From Aquilaria yunnanensis (Eukaryota > Streptophyta > Magnoliopsida > Malvales > Thymelaeaceae), in NCBI GenBank assembly GCA_039654915.1, contig CM077597.1:37422001-37486000 (forward strand): DNA of 64,000 nt, written 5' to 3'. The position numbers and the translations under genes were made by a program. Under the pieces are notes generated by a model. That model saw only the letters and a list, made by a program, of their open reading frames with translations. It had not been told where the DNA came from and ran no database searches. Positions 11,578 to 22,960 of the stretch are shown in pieces (within the stretch, counting starts at the first letter, position 1; the number at the start of each line of letters is the position of its first letter).

Positions 11578-13073
11578 GTGTCTTTGTTGCAGGACTTAGA
11601 AGATGTTTTCCCTGAAGATCTGAGAGGTTTGCCTCCAATTAGAGGCATTGAGCATCAAATAGACCTAGTCTCGGGGGCACCGATTCCAAATAGGCCAGCT
11701 TATAGAACCAATCTTGAAGAGACTAAAGAGATTGAGAGGCAAGTAAAAGAGTTGATGGACAAAGGCCTTATGAAGGAAAGTTTAAGTCCCTATGCCATGC
11801 CTGTACTTTTGGTGCCGAAGGAGGATGGTTCATGGCGCATGTGCATAGATTGCAGGCCTATCAACAGGATCACTATAAAGTATAGACATCCTATCCCTAA
11901 ACTCGATGATATGCTTGATGAGTTGCATGGTTCTACTTTGTTTTCAAAGATTGATTTGAAAAGTGGGTACCATCAAATTATAATGAGGGAAGGGGATGAA
12001 TGGAAAACTGCTTTCAAAACAAAGTTTGGACTTTATGAATGGTTAGTTATGCCTTTTGGATTAACTAATGCTCCTAGTACTTTCATGAGAGTTATGAATC
12101 ATGTCTTGCGTGACTTCATTGGAAAGTTTGTTGTTGTGTACTTTGATGATATCTTAGTACATCACAAGAACTTAGAAGAGCATGTTGGACACCTCACACA
12201 AGTACTAAGCACTTTAAGAGGACAAAAGTTGTATGCTAACTTAAAGAAGTGCTCTTTTTGTGTTGACAAAGTTGTTTTCCTTGGTTTTGTTGTAAGTTCA
12301 CATAGAATTGAGGTAGATCAACAAAAGGTGAGAGCCATACAAGAATGGCCGACACCCATATCCATCACCGAGGTGAGATCATTCCATGGGTTAGCTAGCT
12401 TCTATGGAGGTTTGTTAGGAATTTTTCTACCATTGCTGCACCTCTAACTAAAGTTATAAGGAAGAATGTGGGATTTAAGTGGGGAGGAGCTTAAGAAGAT
12501 GCTTTCGGGTTGTTAAAAGAAAAGTTATGCCATGCACCACTTTTAGCTTTGCCTAACTTTGCTAATACTTTTGAAGTTGACTGTGATGCTTCAGGCATAG
12601 GCATTGGAGCTGTATTGATGCAAGGATGCCACCCCATTTTATACTTTAGTGAGATGTTGAATGGTGCTAGCTTGAACTATCCCACATATGACAAGGAGCT
12701 TTATGCTTTGGTAAGAGCTTTAGAGACTTGGCAACATTATTTGTGGCCAAGAGAGTTTGTGATTCACACGGATAACCAAGCCCTTAAGTTTCTTAGTGGG
12801 CAAGGTAAGTTGAATAAGAGGCATGCCAAATGGGTAGAGTTCATTGAGTCATTCCCATATGTTATCAAATACAAGCAAGGCAAGGATAATGTAGTGGCGG
12901 ATGCACTTTCAAGGAGGTATGCTTTACTTTCGGCGTTAGATGCCAAAGTTTTGGGTTTTGAGCACTTAAAGGATTTGTATGCTTGTGATGATGATTTTGG
13001 TGAGATTTACTCTAAGTGTTCTAAGTTTGCTTTTGAAAAGTTCTACCAAGTTAATGGGTTTCTTTTCAAATAA
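11578..13073 (+). pseudogene. Level 1 reverse transcriptase and RNase H
   Basis: RT copies the element RNA to DNA and RNase H removes the RNA strand. Frame 11578-12447 is open with [19 protein letters not shown] and the catalytic YFDDILV (about 12139-12159). A one-base deletion near 12405 shifts frame in the SFYRRFV region; the other frame continues to a TAA near 12492 (fits CAA to TAA). Frame 12510-13073 resumes with RNase [14 protein letters not shown], a [15 protein letters not shown] segment, [10 protein letters not shown] and the end [11 protein letters not shown]. It ends at TAA 13071-13073, after which the same frame continues into integrase. Lesions are few for an element this diverged. 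Confidence 0.9.
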
Positions 13074-13445
13074 AATAGGTTGTGCATACCAAAGACATCC
13101 TTGAGGGAATTGCTCGCAAAGGAAGCTCATCGTGGAGGACTTATGGGACACTTTGGACGAGCCAAGACTTTGCATACTTTGAAGGAACATTACCATTGCC
13201 CAAATATGGTTATGGTAAAGGATGTGAAGAAGGTATGTGAGCAATGCATTGCATGTAGGAAGGCAAAATCAACTCACACTTCACATGGGATATACACACC
13301 ACTTCCTACACCTAGTCATCGATGGGTAGATATTTCTATGGACTTCATTGTTGGATTGCCTAGGACTAAGGGAAACCGGGACTCAATCTTTGTTGTAGTT
13401 GATATGTTTTCTAAGATGGCTCATTTTATTCCATGCAATAAGACT
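13074..13445 (+). pseudogene. Level 1 integrase, N-terminal part (split by Tat insertion)
   Basis: This half carries the zinc-binding HHCC region ([17 protein letters not shown], then [11 protein letters not shown]) and the first catalytic aspartate in [12 protein letters not shown] (about 13327-13362). Reading stays open to the codon AAG ACT at 13440-13445, where the Tat element is inserted exactly between codons. The remaining catalytic residues are 21.7 kb away at 35153 onward. Confidence 0.9.
13441..13445 (+). other. Target site duplication AGACT, left copy (level 2)
   Basis: AGACT at 13441-13445 is repeated at 35148-35152. Dropping one copy and the insert rejoins the level 1 integrase in frame, which proves the boundary. 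Confidence 0.95.
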
Positions 13446-14308
13446 TGATAGCCAAAGACTATCACCTCTATCTGGCCGAACTCCCTGCCACAAGAATGGC
13501 CAGAAGAAACTGGCGCTACCCGAGAAAAGGTGGGATCATACACCTCGAGAGATAGCCGAAGAGCTCCGAGCCCGGCACGCCAGGAAACTTGAGGATATTA
13601 CTAGCCCCCCGAGGTTGTAAATAGATCACCTTCGGAAAAGAGGCACCAACTATTGCGGGCCGAACATGATCTCCCCGAAGGCAGAACTCCCTGAAGCTGG
13701 GTACCCCCGAACTGAGGGCGTGTTTCCCGAAGAGGCACCGTCCGTACCAAAGGACGACCTCGCCCAGGGACCTCGGGAGTACGGCAGGAGCATTTAAGGA
13801 AGCCTCTGACACGTCCTTTCACAGATGTCATAAAGCCGCCTCAATAGGCGTTTTGACACGCTGACGCCATCAAAATCACATCATGGCCCATCTCAGCACA
13901 AGGCTCAAGGCAACCTGCTACCAGCTATCTGTCCCCTACGCCCAGAAACTCAGGGAACATCCGACCGAACACGTGTCGCGATCTGAACGGGCTAGGCACT
14001 CCTATAAATACCAGGAAATAAATACTTGGCAGGAGGTTGGTTAGCAAAGGTCTGACTCCCAGACTCTGAGAAAATCACCAGGCGAGACTCTTCAGCCCCT
14101 TTGTGCTATTTCCTCTGCCTTTTTTCAGCCACCACTGACTTGGGCGTCGGAGGCTCCCCCCCGGAAACACATTCCGGGGGCCTCCTAACCCTTTATTTCT
14201 GGACTTTCAGGCACACTCCCAAGGGCAAACCATCCTCCAGGCGTTCTTCCTCCTAGAAGTCTCTCCACCTGTCACCATGACTCTAAATGATGAGGCCCCC
14301 GACCATCA
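13446..14308 (+). repeat. 5' LTR, level 2 Tat element
   Basis: It begins TGATAGCCAAAGACTATC and ends GACCATCA, 863 bp. The right copy is 877 bp because of a 12-bp duplication of CATTTAAGGAAG and small indels. Differences are mostly transitions, about 20 in the first 430 bp and fewer after. Confidence 0.93.
14002..14009 (+). promoter_or_regulatory. TATA box in the level 2 5' LTR
   Basis: CTATAAAT in the context ACTCCTATAAATACC, conserved in the right LTR (TATAAATA at 34841). It would direct the sense genomic RNA. Confidence 0.75.
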
Positions 14309-14310
14309 TT

Positions 14311-14326
14311 TGGCACCGTCTGTGGG
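14311..14326 (+). other. Primer-binding site, level 2 Tat element
   Basis: TGGCACCGTCTGTGGG lies two bases after the LTR end. It is shared with the decayed minus-strand Tat element at 4209-4224. The first eight bases resemble the tRNA-Asp type site of Athila (TGGCGCCG) with one transition, but I am not sure which tRNA is used. Confidence 0.7.
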
Positions 14327-15065
14327 AAACCGCTCTGAGATTACCGTCGTTGAAACTCGGCGTTCTAAGGACAAGGGACTCCCGAGGTCTCCGTCCGCGC
14401 CTGAGACACAACCGCCTGCTGAGCAAACACTCCCAGGGACTTCTGTGCCCGGGGAAGACCGCCCTCTAGTAATCACGATGAGCTTTATGAGGGAGTTTCA
14501 GCATTCGGTCGTGGCTGAAATGACACAGGAGATCGACCAAAGGTGGTCATAGCAGACACAGGCCCAAAGACCTCCCTCACCTGCACGCCCTCGGGAGAAG
14601 AGCCTGAAGTCTACTCATTGCAGTTTGGGAAGCGGAGATCCGCGCGAAGAATCATCCACAGAAAATACGCCCCTCGGGAAACAGCCTGTGGGGCAGAAGA
14701 GGTCTGAATGACCGAGGGTCTTGCAGCAAAGAAGTTCGCTGCCTGAGGCGAGGTCCCTGTCCCCTCAGCGCCGAACTCGCTCCCCGAAGAGGCGCCGACA
14801 ATCTCCCTTCCCTGAAGAAGGGCCTAGTGCCACAGTGCTTATGGAGAGGATATTAGCATAGCTAGAAAGGGTGGAGAAACAAATGGCCAGAAAACCCGTT
14901 TGGGCCAGACTTTCGGGAACATTCTGCGAAGATGACTCCCCATTCATTCAGGCCGTTGTTGAGGCAGCCATGCCAGGTGACTTCAGAGTACTTCGGTTGG
15001 AGATTTATGATGGCCGTACTGATCCACAGGCCCATCTGACGAAGTACAGACGCAGCATGATAATG

Positions 15066-15070
15066 CACGG
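15066..15070 (+). other. Target site duplication CACGG, left copy (level 3)
   Basis: CACGG at 15066-15070 recurs at 25697-25701, exactly outside the level 3 LTRs. Removing the insert and one copy restores the Tat gag reading across the junction. Confidence 0.96.
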
Positions 15071-17806
15071 TGTCGTGCCCTAAACTGCCCCTGGCCCATC
15101 CGGGCCCAATTATCTAAAACATGCAGCGAAAGTTTAATTAAACCGAAGGGACTTTTATTACTCACTAAGACTTATGGGCACGAACCCCAGGATACTTACT
15201 GGTACTAGCTTGTTATGTTCTTATTAAAGGTTTAAGTTTAAGTGCTCTTGGAAACAAACTAGCACCTATGTGGATTTCATGTGTTCATTTTCATGGTATT
15301 TACCAAGCTTTAGCCAAGATTATGCATGGCATCCAAAACACCAACTTAAGTTTGAAAACTTATTTTCATGCATATGCTTTGCATGCTTATGTGTTTTAGT
15401 GTTCACTAGTGCACATAATCACTTAATGCCTTTAGATGCAACTAATGCTTAGGCATATATTAATTCACGTACGTGCACTTGAATTCCTTATTAGCCAATC
15501 TTTACACATGCATCCAATTTCATGCTTCTCCAAGTTTATTTGCATGTTTTTCTTTGAGTGCGCATACAAATCCAAACATAGCATACTTTTAACATAAACA
15601 TGGGCTTATGGGCCTTTTCCATACTTAACATGCATATGGCCCAAAATTAACCAAGAACATATTCAAATTTTCTAATTTCTTATTTAAGCCCAAAACATGC
15701 ATTTAAGCCCAATTTATACATGCTTCCGATTTTCATGAAAATCATACTTCCATAAAACATGCATGGGCCTTGGTAAGTCCACCAAGCAATAAAAACACCC
15801 AAAGTGTCCATAGTCCATATTACAAGCCCAAAATACTAAGTTTGGCCAAATTTTAGCTAAGTCCATAAATTTGGTCATTTAACTAAGACCAACTATTACA
15901 TGCTTAAAAGCAAGCCATAATCCAAAGAACACAAATCCACCTTAAGACGTTGTTCCCACAGTTTCTAGACTCGTAGTCCTGCACACAAAGTCCACATTTT
16001 ATTAACTTGATTTTCAAGCAACTAAAGGTAAATACTTAGAATAAATTGAGCAAATAGTATTTACATACTCAACCTCAACACCACAGAAAGAGTACTTAGG
16101 ACTCTTAGCTCAATCTTTCGAGCACACTTTTTCCTACAAAGGTAGAGTAGGGCGGGTGAGATTTAAATCTCAATAAGGATTCCGTATGGCTTCCAAAGCC
16201 TAACATATGGCCTTTATGGCCTAACATATGCCAAGAATGTAATGGCAATAAATATTCCAAAAATCCTGGAAAGAAAACATAAAGACAAAGAAAACACAAA
16301 GATACATGTATATACAATAATAATCGAAATCGGGGGTTAGCATGCACAACAAATTCATAGAAGCACACAAACACACGCCACTTAACACCTTGATTTACAG
16401 AAGGGCAGCAAGCATCCCTCAAGTTTCATTTTATTAATTTCACATACTTTTCATTTTCGGAGATCTCACTTAGCATAGGAATTTAAGGTGGCCTACTTAA
16501 ATCCTAGCCCATAATGCTTGCTTACTTAACTTAGCTCATGAGCGATACAGAATTGCCGAAGCAATAATTTAACTTATGCCCTCTTAGCACACCTAGGATC
16601 ATATGGTTCTTTGACCATCACCTAGGGGCCCGAATACTCAAAGAGTATAGGAATCCTTACCAATACCGAAAGCTTCTTAGAAGCTTGTTTTCCTTCGATT
16701 TCCTCGCTTGTTGGTTTCTAGAAATGATTTTCTAGCACAAGAACCAAAATGGCCAAATAAATTAGTAATCCATAAAATACCAAGAACACTTGGTAATTAT
16801 CTTAAAGAAATCAAAATACCAAGAATACTTGGTTCACACTTACGAAACCTCGACTAGGAGGTGAGACCGAATTTTTGTGTGCTTGATGTTCTTCAAATTT
16901 TCTTCTTGATTCTTCCTCCCAATGAGCTTAGAAGCTCATATACACAAAGAACTCCTTGAGAAGAGTTCAAAACCTCTAAGAAATAAAGATGGCCGAATTT
17001 CTCTCCTTGGTTTTCTTTGAATCTTTTACTTGATTCTTGCTCTTTGGGTGTTTAGAGCATGAATTCCACCAAGAACACTTGGTTTTAATTTATGGAAGGG
17101 TGATTTCTAGTGATGGCAGAATTTTTGGAGGAAGGAGAAGAGTTAGAAATGTTCTTGGAGAGAAGAACAAGTGTTGGCCAAAACTAGAGAGAAGGGAGAG
17201 AGAGTTTGTAGAGAGAGATTGAAGAAAGAGAGTGAAATGGCTTGAATGAGGTGAGATGAGTGAAGAAATGTATTTTGTTGAATGGGGGAGTGTATGTACG
17301 GTTATGGGTGTCCAAAATGGGTGGGAATAATGCCTTAGTGGAGTAATAATTCAAATGGGAAGTGGGAGACAAAGTGGGGGGACAAATTGGAAGAGTTGGT
17401 GAAGTTAAATGATGAAGTGGTGAAGGTGGGGGACAAAGGTGAGTGGAGGTGTGGGTGGAGGTGGAGGTGGCATAAAATATATTATTTTGAATGGACATGG
17501 CTAGCCATGGCATCCAAGGCCATGAAAATGGGTCAATTCCCCACTTAGTCCTCCAATCTTTTGAATTTGGGCAATTGAGCCCAACTTACAACAATTCCTT
17601 TGTTCAATTGAGTCCTTCATCTTCGAAATCCACCATTTTCACCATTATTTTTCTTGGCCTAAGCCAAGCTTAATTTCATGAATCCTTAACACTTAATTTA
17701 ATGTCCCCTCACATTAATTCAGCTAAATTCCCAAATTAGGAAAATTCTTTGGCTCCCAATCCACTTACCCCGGGACCTAATTAGTTTGGATTTTCCGGGC
17801 ATTACA
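15071..17806 (-). repeat. 3' LTR, level 3 element
   Basis: On the plus strand it begins TGTCGTGCCC and ends GGGCATTACA. In element sense it starts TGTAATGCCC. It contains a GA-rich stretch (17160-17235) and a GGTGG-rich stretch (17420-17470). Short ORFs in it repeat identically in the other LTR and are not genes. Confidence 0.97.
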
Positions 17807-17820
17807 ACACTCCCCTCCTT
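17807..17820 (-). other. Polypurine tract of the level 3 element
   Basis: On the minus strand AAGGAGGGGAGTGT lies directly before the 3' LTR. It primes plus-strand DNA synthesis. The Gag-Pol stop codon TAA (17821-17819) overlaps its start, so there is no separate 3' untranslated segment before the LTR. Confidence 0.85.
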
Positions 17821-20800
17821 AAGAAATTTGGTCCTCCAAATTTCCTAGGAGCTTAGGAAAGGTATCCGGATAGTTCTTAAGCATTTCAGTTTCAACCTCC
17901 CACGTTGCCTCCTCCTCAGAATGGTTAGTCCATTGGACTTTTACCATCGATATCCACTTACTCCTGAGCTTTCTAATGTCCCTTGCCAATATCCGAATTG
18001 GTTCTTCCTCATATGTAAGATCTTGGGTAATGGGCACACTAGTGACATGTACCACTTGTTTAGGGTCGGAGACACACTTCTTCAACAAGCTTACATGAAA
18101 TGTGTCATGTACATGTCCCAGCTCAGGTGGTAGTTCTAACTTGTAGGCTACATTTCCTACTCTTGCGAGTATTAGGTATGGTCCTACATACCTCGGGGCT
18201 AATTTTCCCCGCTTACCAAACCTCATTACTCCCTTCATGGGAGATACTTTCAACCACACTTGGTCTCCTGCCTGGAACTCCAGGTCTCTTCTTTTCTTGA
18301 GGTTGGCATATGATTCTTGCCTATTGTTGGCAGCCTTAATCCTTTCCTGGATTAGCTTAACTTTCCCAGTAGTCTCTCTTATGAGTTCTGGGCCAATTTC
18401 CAACTTATCACCTGGCTCATGCCAGCAGTGTGGAGTTATGCATCTCCTTCCATATAGTGCCTCATAAGGTGCCATGCCAATCACTGAGTGATGACTATTA
18501 TTGTACGAAAACTCCACTAAAGGCAAGTGTTTATCCCATTCTCCTTGGAAGTCAATAATACAACACCTCAACATATCTTCCAAGGTTTGAATGGTTCTTT
18601 CAGTCTGTCCGTCCGTTTGAGGATGGTATGCGGAACTGAATTTTAACTTAGTGCCCATGGCATGGTGCAAGGACTTCCAGAATCTGGAAACAAATCTTGG
18701 GTCTCGATCTGAGACAATGTCGTCTGGTACACCATGTAGCCTTACTATCTCCTTAACATATTGTTGGGCTAACTTCTCCAAGGAGTCTGTAAGGTTTATG
18801 GGCAAGAAGTGGGCTGCCTTAGTCAATCTGTCCACTATGACCCAGATTGTATTACTCTTTCTTCGGGTCAGTGGCAAACCCACTACAAAGTCCATGGATA
18901 TGGATCCCCATTTCCTTTCTGGTATAGGTAAGCTCTGTAATTTTCCACCAGGTCTCTGGTGTTCCACTTTGACTTGCTGACAAGTCATACACTTAGCCAC
19001 AGAAGCACCAATCTCCTGCTTCATATATGGCCACCAGAAATGGGATCTCAAATTCTTATACATTTTCTGAGCTCCAGGATGCATACTCATCAAGCTGGAG
19101 TGGGCTTCTTCTAGGATTTGTTGCCTGATTCCATTCCTATTTGGCACATAAATCCTATTCTGGAAATATAATATTCCAGCCTTAAAGGAAAATCCTTGAT
19201 ACAATTTCCCTCGTTTTTGCCCAGAGATCCTGGGAATCTCCTCATCTTGAAGCTGAGCTTCCTGAATTAGGTCTTTCCATTCAGACCTAATAGTTAGGAC
19301 CTTTACTTGGTCCATCTCCCAGTGTTTCCATTCCTGGGCCAATTCAGATAAACTGAGTACCTCTGCCTTAGTAGGCTCTCCAGTGGCTTTGAGTATTCCC
19401 GTGTACTTCCTACTGAGAGCATCAGCTACCACATTGGCCTTCCCGGCCGTATACTCGATGACGCACTCAAAATCTTTTAGGTACTCAAGCCATCTTCTTT
19501 GCCTCATGTTCAGGTCCTTTTGTGTAAACAAGTACCTTAGACTCTTGTGGTCTGTGAAGACTTGGAATCTGCCTCCAAGTAGGTAGTGCCTCCACTGCTT
19601 CAGAGCAAAGATCACTGCCGCTAACTCCAGATCATGAACTGGATAATTCTTCTCATGAGGCCTTAATTGTCTTGACCGATAGGCTATTGCTTGCTTCCCT
19701 TGCATTAAGACACAGCCCAGCCCAACCCGAGAAGCATCAGTGTAAACTATATACTCCTTAGTAGGGTCTGGTAGAACCAGTATTGGGGCTGTAGTCAATC
19801 TTTCCTTAAGTTCTTGGAAGCTAGCCTCACATTGCTCACTCCACTCAAACTTTTGGTCCTTTCTTGTCAATTGAGTGAGCGGAGCCGCTAGTACAGAAAA
19901 TTTGGGCACGAATCTCCTATAGTAGCCAGCAAGTCCTAGGAAGCTTCTTATGTCCCTCACAGTCTGAGGTTGCTTCCATTCCAAGACAGCTTTGATTTTC
20001 TCGGGATCAACAGCTAATCCATGCTCATTGATCACATGTCCGAGAAACCCAATTTCCTTAGCCCAGAATTGGCACTTACTTAGTTTGCCATATAACTCAT
20101 GTTCCTTTAACAGGCTTAGCACCCTTCTTAGGTGCTCCTTATGGGCTTCTTCATCCTTTGAGTACACTAATATGTCATCGATAAATACCACAACAAAGTG
20201 GTCCAAATAAGCCTTGAACACTCTTTGCATGAGGTCCATGAAAAAGGCTGGCGCATTTGTGAGCCCAAATGGCATCACTGTGTACTCAAAGTGACCATAT
20301 CTGGTTCTGAAAGCTGTCTTTGGGACATCTTCTTCCCTGACTCTCAGCTGGAAGTATCCAGATCTGAGGTCTATTTTGGAAAAGACCTTAGCTCCCTTTA
20401 ACTGATCAAATAGATCCTCGATCCTTGGGAGGGGGTACTTATTCTTAATGGTTAGTGCATTGAGCTTCCTGTAATCGATGCACAACCTAAGGGTTCCATC
20501 TTTCTTCTTCACAAAAAGTACAGGTGCTCCCCAAGGAGATGTACTTGGCCTTATGAAACCCTTCTCAAGCAACTCATCCAGTTGCTTCTTTAGTTCCATC
20601 ATTTCAGGAATAGCCATCCTGTAAGGAGCAATAGATGCTGGTGCAGCTCCTGGCACCAATTTGATCTCAAACTCAACCTCTCTTGCAGGAGGGAGTCCTG
20701 GGAGATCAGTGGGGAACACTTCAGGGAATTCTCTTGCTATGGGTATTTTACCCAGCTCTATTTCAACTTCAGTTCCATTTAACCCTAGGTATTCACCTTT

Positions 20801-22858
20801 TATTATTAGGGGTATGTGTTCCACCACTTTCAAAAGATGTTCTAGGACTAACCTAGAAGATTTTTTCAAAGATTGAGGTTTGTGTCCAGGCAGATAAAGT
20901 TGCCTGGCATGGCAGTCTATGACTACCCGGTTGGTACTAAGCCAGTTCATACCTAGTATGATATCATATCCATTAGTATCCAAGATTATTAGGTCGGCTC
21001 TAAGCTCTAGCTCACCTAGCCTAAGCATGCAATCTTTTACCATATGGTATGTTATCAAGACCTCGTTCCCGGCAGTTTTAACCAGGTACATTTTATCCGT
21101 ATTGCATACTTCTAGGTTCATATCTTTAACTAGCTTAGAGGAAACTATAGATAAAGATGCACCAGTATCAAATAAAACTGATACCTCATAACCATTAATA
21201 ATAATGGTACCTGCAAGAGTTTGCCTGACCAGCCCGGCCTGGTCCATTTCTTCTTCATCGTCCCCAGCTCTGTTGTCCTCTGGGTCCTCTCGTGCTTTTC
21301 TCGAACTCTCAATCTGGAATACTCTTCCAGCAGCTTGAGCTTGTTTATTCCTGCCCTGGGGCATGCTAGGGCCCTGGTCCCTCCTCGGTGGTGGAGGTAT
21401 ATTGGGCCTCTTTATGGGCAATTGTCTATGTGCCCATCTATTATTGAACCCTCCCGGGGTCCTCTGATCTTCTCCCTTGGCAGGGCAGTCTTTTACCCAG
21501 TGATCCTGGGCGCCGCATTTTAGGCATCCGGAAGTGAGCCTGTAGCATGGCTTTTGGCCATGGAACTTACCACACGTTTCACATTGTGGCCCGTAGGGGG
21601 CTGTGGCCTTCATTCTCTTATCCATTCTTGGCTCATATGCCAAGCTATCTTTTCCTCTCCTTTTAGAGGGCTTTTGTAGTCTACTGGTACTTCCGGAGCC
21701 AATCATGAATTGTCCCCTGAACTCTTGCTCTAGGGCCATAGCCTTCTGTACAATGTCGTGGTATTTGTTGGCTCCTACTGCTCTGAGTATTTGCCTCAGC
21801 TCTGGCCTAAGTCCTCGAAGGAACCTCTTGGCCTTTATATCCTCTCGATCATCGTACTGTGGTGCATATCTTATGAGGTTACTGAACCTCTGTTCATATT
21901 CTAGTACGGAGAGCTCTTTCTGCTCAAGCAGGTCAAACTCAACCTGCTTTTGGTCTTTCTGTGCTTCACCGATGTATTGTTGATGAAACACTTGTTCGAA
22001 TTCGGGCCATCTCATTGCTCTTCTACTTTGAGCAGGCCGCCTAGCATTTTTGCTAGCATATGTCCTATGGACTGCTCTCCACCATAACTCAGCATTTCCT
22101 TCTAGTTTGAAGGTTGCCAGTAAGACCTTCTGAGAAGCGGAAACCTCCATTCTCTCAAAGATCTTTTCGATCTGGTTTTTCCAGAATTCTGCTTCATCTG
22201 GGTTACAGCTTCCTTTAAATACTGGAGGTTTTAGGGCAAGGAACCCCTCCAATTGGCCTTCTCTTAGGCCCCCAGCATTATCAATATTGGGCCTCCCTCT
22301 TTGCGCCCTCACTGCCCTGGTGGTGGCAGTGAGTTGGGTAGGTCCATCAATATCCTCCATGTCCAGCTCTTCTGCATCTGGACTTTCTTCCTCTTCTTCT
22401 CTTAATTCTTGTTGGATCTCAGATCTTATTCTTCTTGCTCGTGGGTTTCTTCTTTCTTCATCCTCATCATCGCCATTCTCGCTAGCTTGATCATCGAGTA
22501 CAGGTTCTTTTCCTGGCCTCCTTCTCATTGGTGGCTCTTTTTGCTGCCCAGTAGGCTCTGGGACTTGGGCTTGACCCCTTGCCAGGATCTGCATGCTAGC
22601 TGCTAATTGGGCAATATTGGCCTGCATAGCTTCCATCATTGCTTCCATTCTTGCTTCTCTTCTTTCTTGGGCATTAATGCTAGGCCCAGTAACATTAGCC
22701 CTGATGGGCTCATAAGGCCTGACTTGGGCCTCTGGCACAAAGCCAGCATTTTCATTCCCTTGATGGGAATTTTCATTTCCATTTCGGCCTCGGTTCATAT
22801 TTCTGGTTCTCATCCTACAATTAACAACAAGCAAGGCACACAATTGCTCAATATTCAT
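17819..22858 (-). CDS. Level 3 Gag-Pol polyprotein, intact (Tekay/Del-like chromovirus)
   Basis: A single frame of 1,679 residues encodes all retrotransposition proteins. Approximate layout: arginine/glutamate-rich Gag N-terminus (1-200); capsid with [13 protein letters not shown] and [12 protein letters not shown] (220-400); two cysteine clusters, [13 protein letters not shown] and [14 protein letters not shown] (~420-457); protease LFDTGAS (~562); RT with [24 protein letters not shown] and catalytic FIDDILVYS (~760-950); RNase [14 protein letters not shown] (~1037) to [10 protein letters not shown]; integrase HHCC ([16 protein letters not shown], ~1260-1295) and DDE core ([24 protein letters not shown], ~1320-1425); C-terminal chromodomain-like EEEATWEVE (~1650). 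All catalytic motifs look normal. The start 22858 is the first long-frame ATG after the PBS; a six-codon upstream ORF (22868-22848) overlaps it. Confidence 0.97.
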   Translation of the reverse strand: MNIEQLCALLVVNCRMRTRNMNRGRNGNENSHQGNENAGFVPEAQVRPYEPIRANVTGPSINAQERREARMEAMMEAMQANIAQLAASMQILARGQAQVPEPTGQQKEPPMRRRPGKEPVLDDQASENGDDEDEERRNPRARRIRSEIQQELREEEEESPDAEELDMEDIDGPTQLTATTRAVRAQRGRPNIDNAGGLREGQLEGFLALKPPVFKGSCNPDEAEFWKNQIEKIFERMEVSASQKVLLATFKLEGNAELWWRAVHRTYASKNARRPAQSRRAMRWPEFEQVFHQQYIGEAQKDQKQVEFDLLEQKELSVLEYEQRFSNLIRYAPQYDDREDIKAKRFLRGLRPELRQILRAVGANKYHDIVQKAMALEQEFRGQFMIGSGSTSRLQKPSKRRGKDSLAYEPRMDKRMKATAPYGPQCETCGKFHGQKPCYRLTSGCLKCGAQDHWVKDCPAKGEDQRTPGGFNNRWAHRQLPIKRPNIPPPPRRDQGPSMPQGRNKQAQAAGRVFQIESSRKAREDPEDNRAGDDEEEMDQAGLVRQTLAGTIIINGYEVSVLFDTGASLSIVSSKLVKDMNLEVCNTDKMYLVKTAGNEVLITYHMVKDCMLRLGELELRADLIILDTNGYDIILGMNWLSTNRVVIDCHARQLYLPGHKPQSLKKSSRLVLEHLLKVVEHIPLIIKGEYLGLNGTEVEIELGKIPIAREFPEVFPTDLPGLPPAREVEFEIKLVPGAAPASIAPYRMAIPEMMELKKQLDELLEKGFIRPSTSPWGAPVLFVKKKDGTLRLCIDYRKLNALTIKNKYPLPRIEDLFDQLKGAKVFSKIDLRSGYFQLRVREEDVPKTAFRTRYGHFEYTVMPFGLTNAPAFFMDLMQRVFKAYLDHFVVVFIDDILVYSKDEEAHKEHLRRVLSLLKEHELYGKLSKCQFWAKEIGFLGHVINEHGLAVDPEKIKAVLEWKQPQTVRDIRSFLGLAGYYRRFVPKFSVLAAPLTQLTRKDQKFEWSEQCEASFQELKERLTTAPILVLPDPTKEYIVYTDASRVGLGCVLMQGKQAIAYRSRQLRPHEKNYPVHDLELAAVIFALKQWRHYLLGGRFQVFTDHKSLRYLFTQKDLNMRQRRWLEYLKDFECVIEYTAGKANVVADALSRKYTGILKATGEPTKAEVLSLSELAQEWKHWEMDQVKVLTIRSEWKDLIQEAQLQDEEIPRISGQKRGKLYQGFSFKAGILYFQNRIYVPNRNGIRQQILEEAHSSLMSMHPGAQKMYKNLRSHFWWPYMKQEIGASVAKCMTCQQVKVEHQRPGGKLQSLPIPERKWGSISMDFVVGLPLTRRKSNTIWVIVDRLTKAAHFLPINLTDSLEKLAQQYVKEIVRLHGVPDDIVSDRDPRFVSRFWKSLHHAMGTKLKFSSAYHPQTDGQTERTIQTLEDMLRCCIIDFQGEWDKHLPLVEFSYNNSHHSVIGMAPYEALYGRRCITPHCWHEPGDKLEIGPELIRETTGKVKLIQERIKAANNRQESYANLKKRRDLEFQAGDQVWLKVSPMKGVMRFGKRGKLAPRYVGPYLILARVGNVAYKLELPPELGHVHDTFHVSLLKKCVSDPKQVVHVTSVPITQDLTYEEEPIRILARDIRKLRSKWISMVKVQWTNHSEEEATWEVETEMLKNYPDTFPKLLGNLEDQIS

Positions 22859-22945
22859 AAATATTCATTAGTGGACTTAACCTATGTGGGAACAAGTCTA
22901 TACTAAGAATCATAGACCAAAACTTTGGTCCTTCAGAGCAAACTT

Positions 22946-22957
22946 GCTCTGATACCA
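22946..22957 (-). other. Primer-binding site, level 3 element
   Basis: On the minus strand TGGTATCAGAGC lies three bases inside the 5' LTR (element sense), matching the initiator tRNA-Met class. This confirms minus orientation and the 5' LTR at 22961-25696. Confidence 0.93.
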
Positions 22958-22960
22958 AGC

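Larger units (their letters stand above)
14277..15070 (+). pseudogene. Level 2 gag, N-terminal part (starts inside the LTR)
   Basis: The reading frame from ATG 14277 (context TCACCATGACT) begins 32 bases before the LTR end, passes through the PBS and continues into recognisable Tat Gag: SFMREFQHSVVAEMTQEID, a proline/arginine-rich stretch, LERVEKQMARK, then LEIYDGRTDPQAHLTKYRR. Stops lie at 14550-14552 (TAG), 14709-14711 (TGA) and 14859-14861 (TAG), all in this one frame and each one C-to-T step from CAG or CGA. The frame is cut at 15070 by the level 3 insertion, which falls within a codon after ATGCACGG. The true start could instead be an internal ATG such as 14479. Confidence 0.75.

Noticed and set aside
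15270..15452. Short ORFs in the level 3 LTRs (repeated at 23160-23342, 16105-16422, 23995-24312, 17184-17513, 25074-25403)
   Set aside because: They lie wholly inside LTRs, show no domain, and occur twice only because the LTRs are identical.
17921..22906. Plus-strand ORFs opposite the level 3 Gag-Pol
   Set aside because: They are shadows of the intact minus-strand frame and have no recognisable motif.
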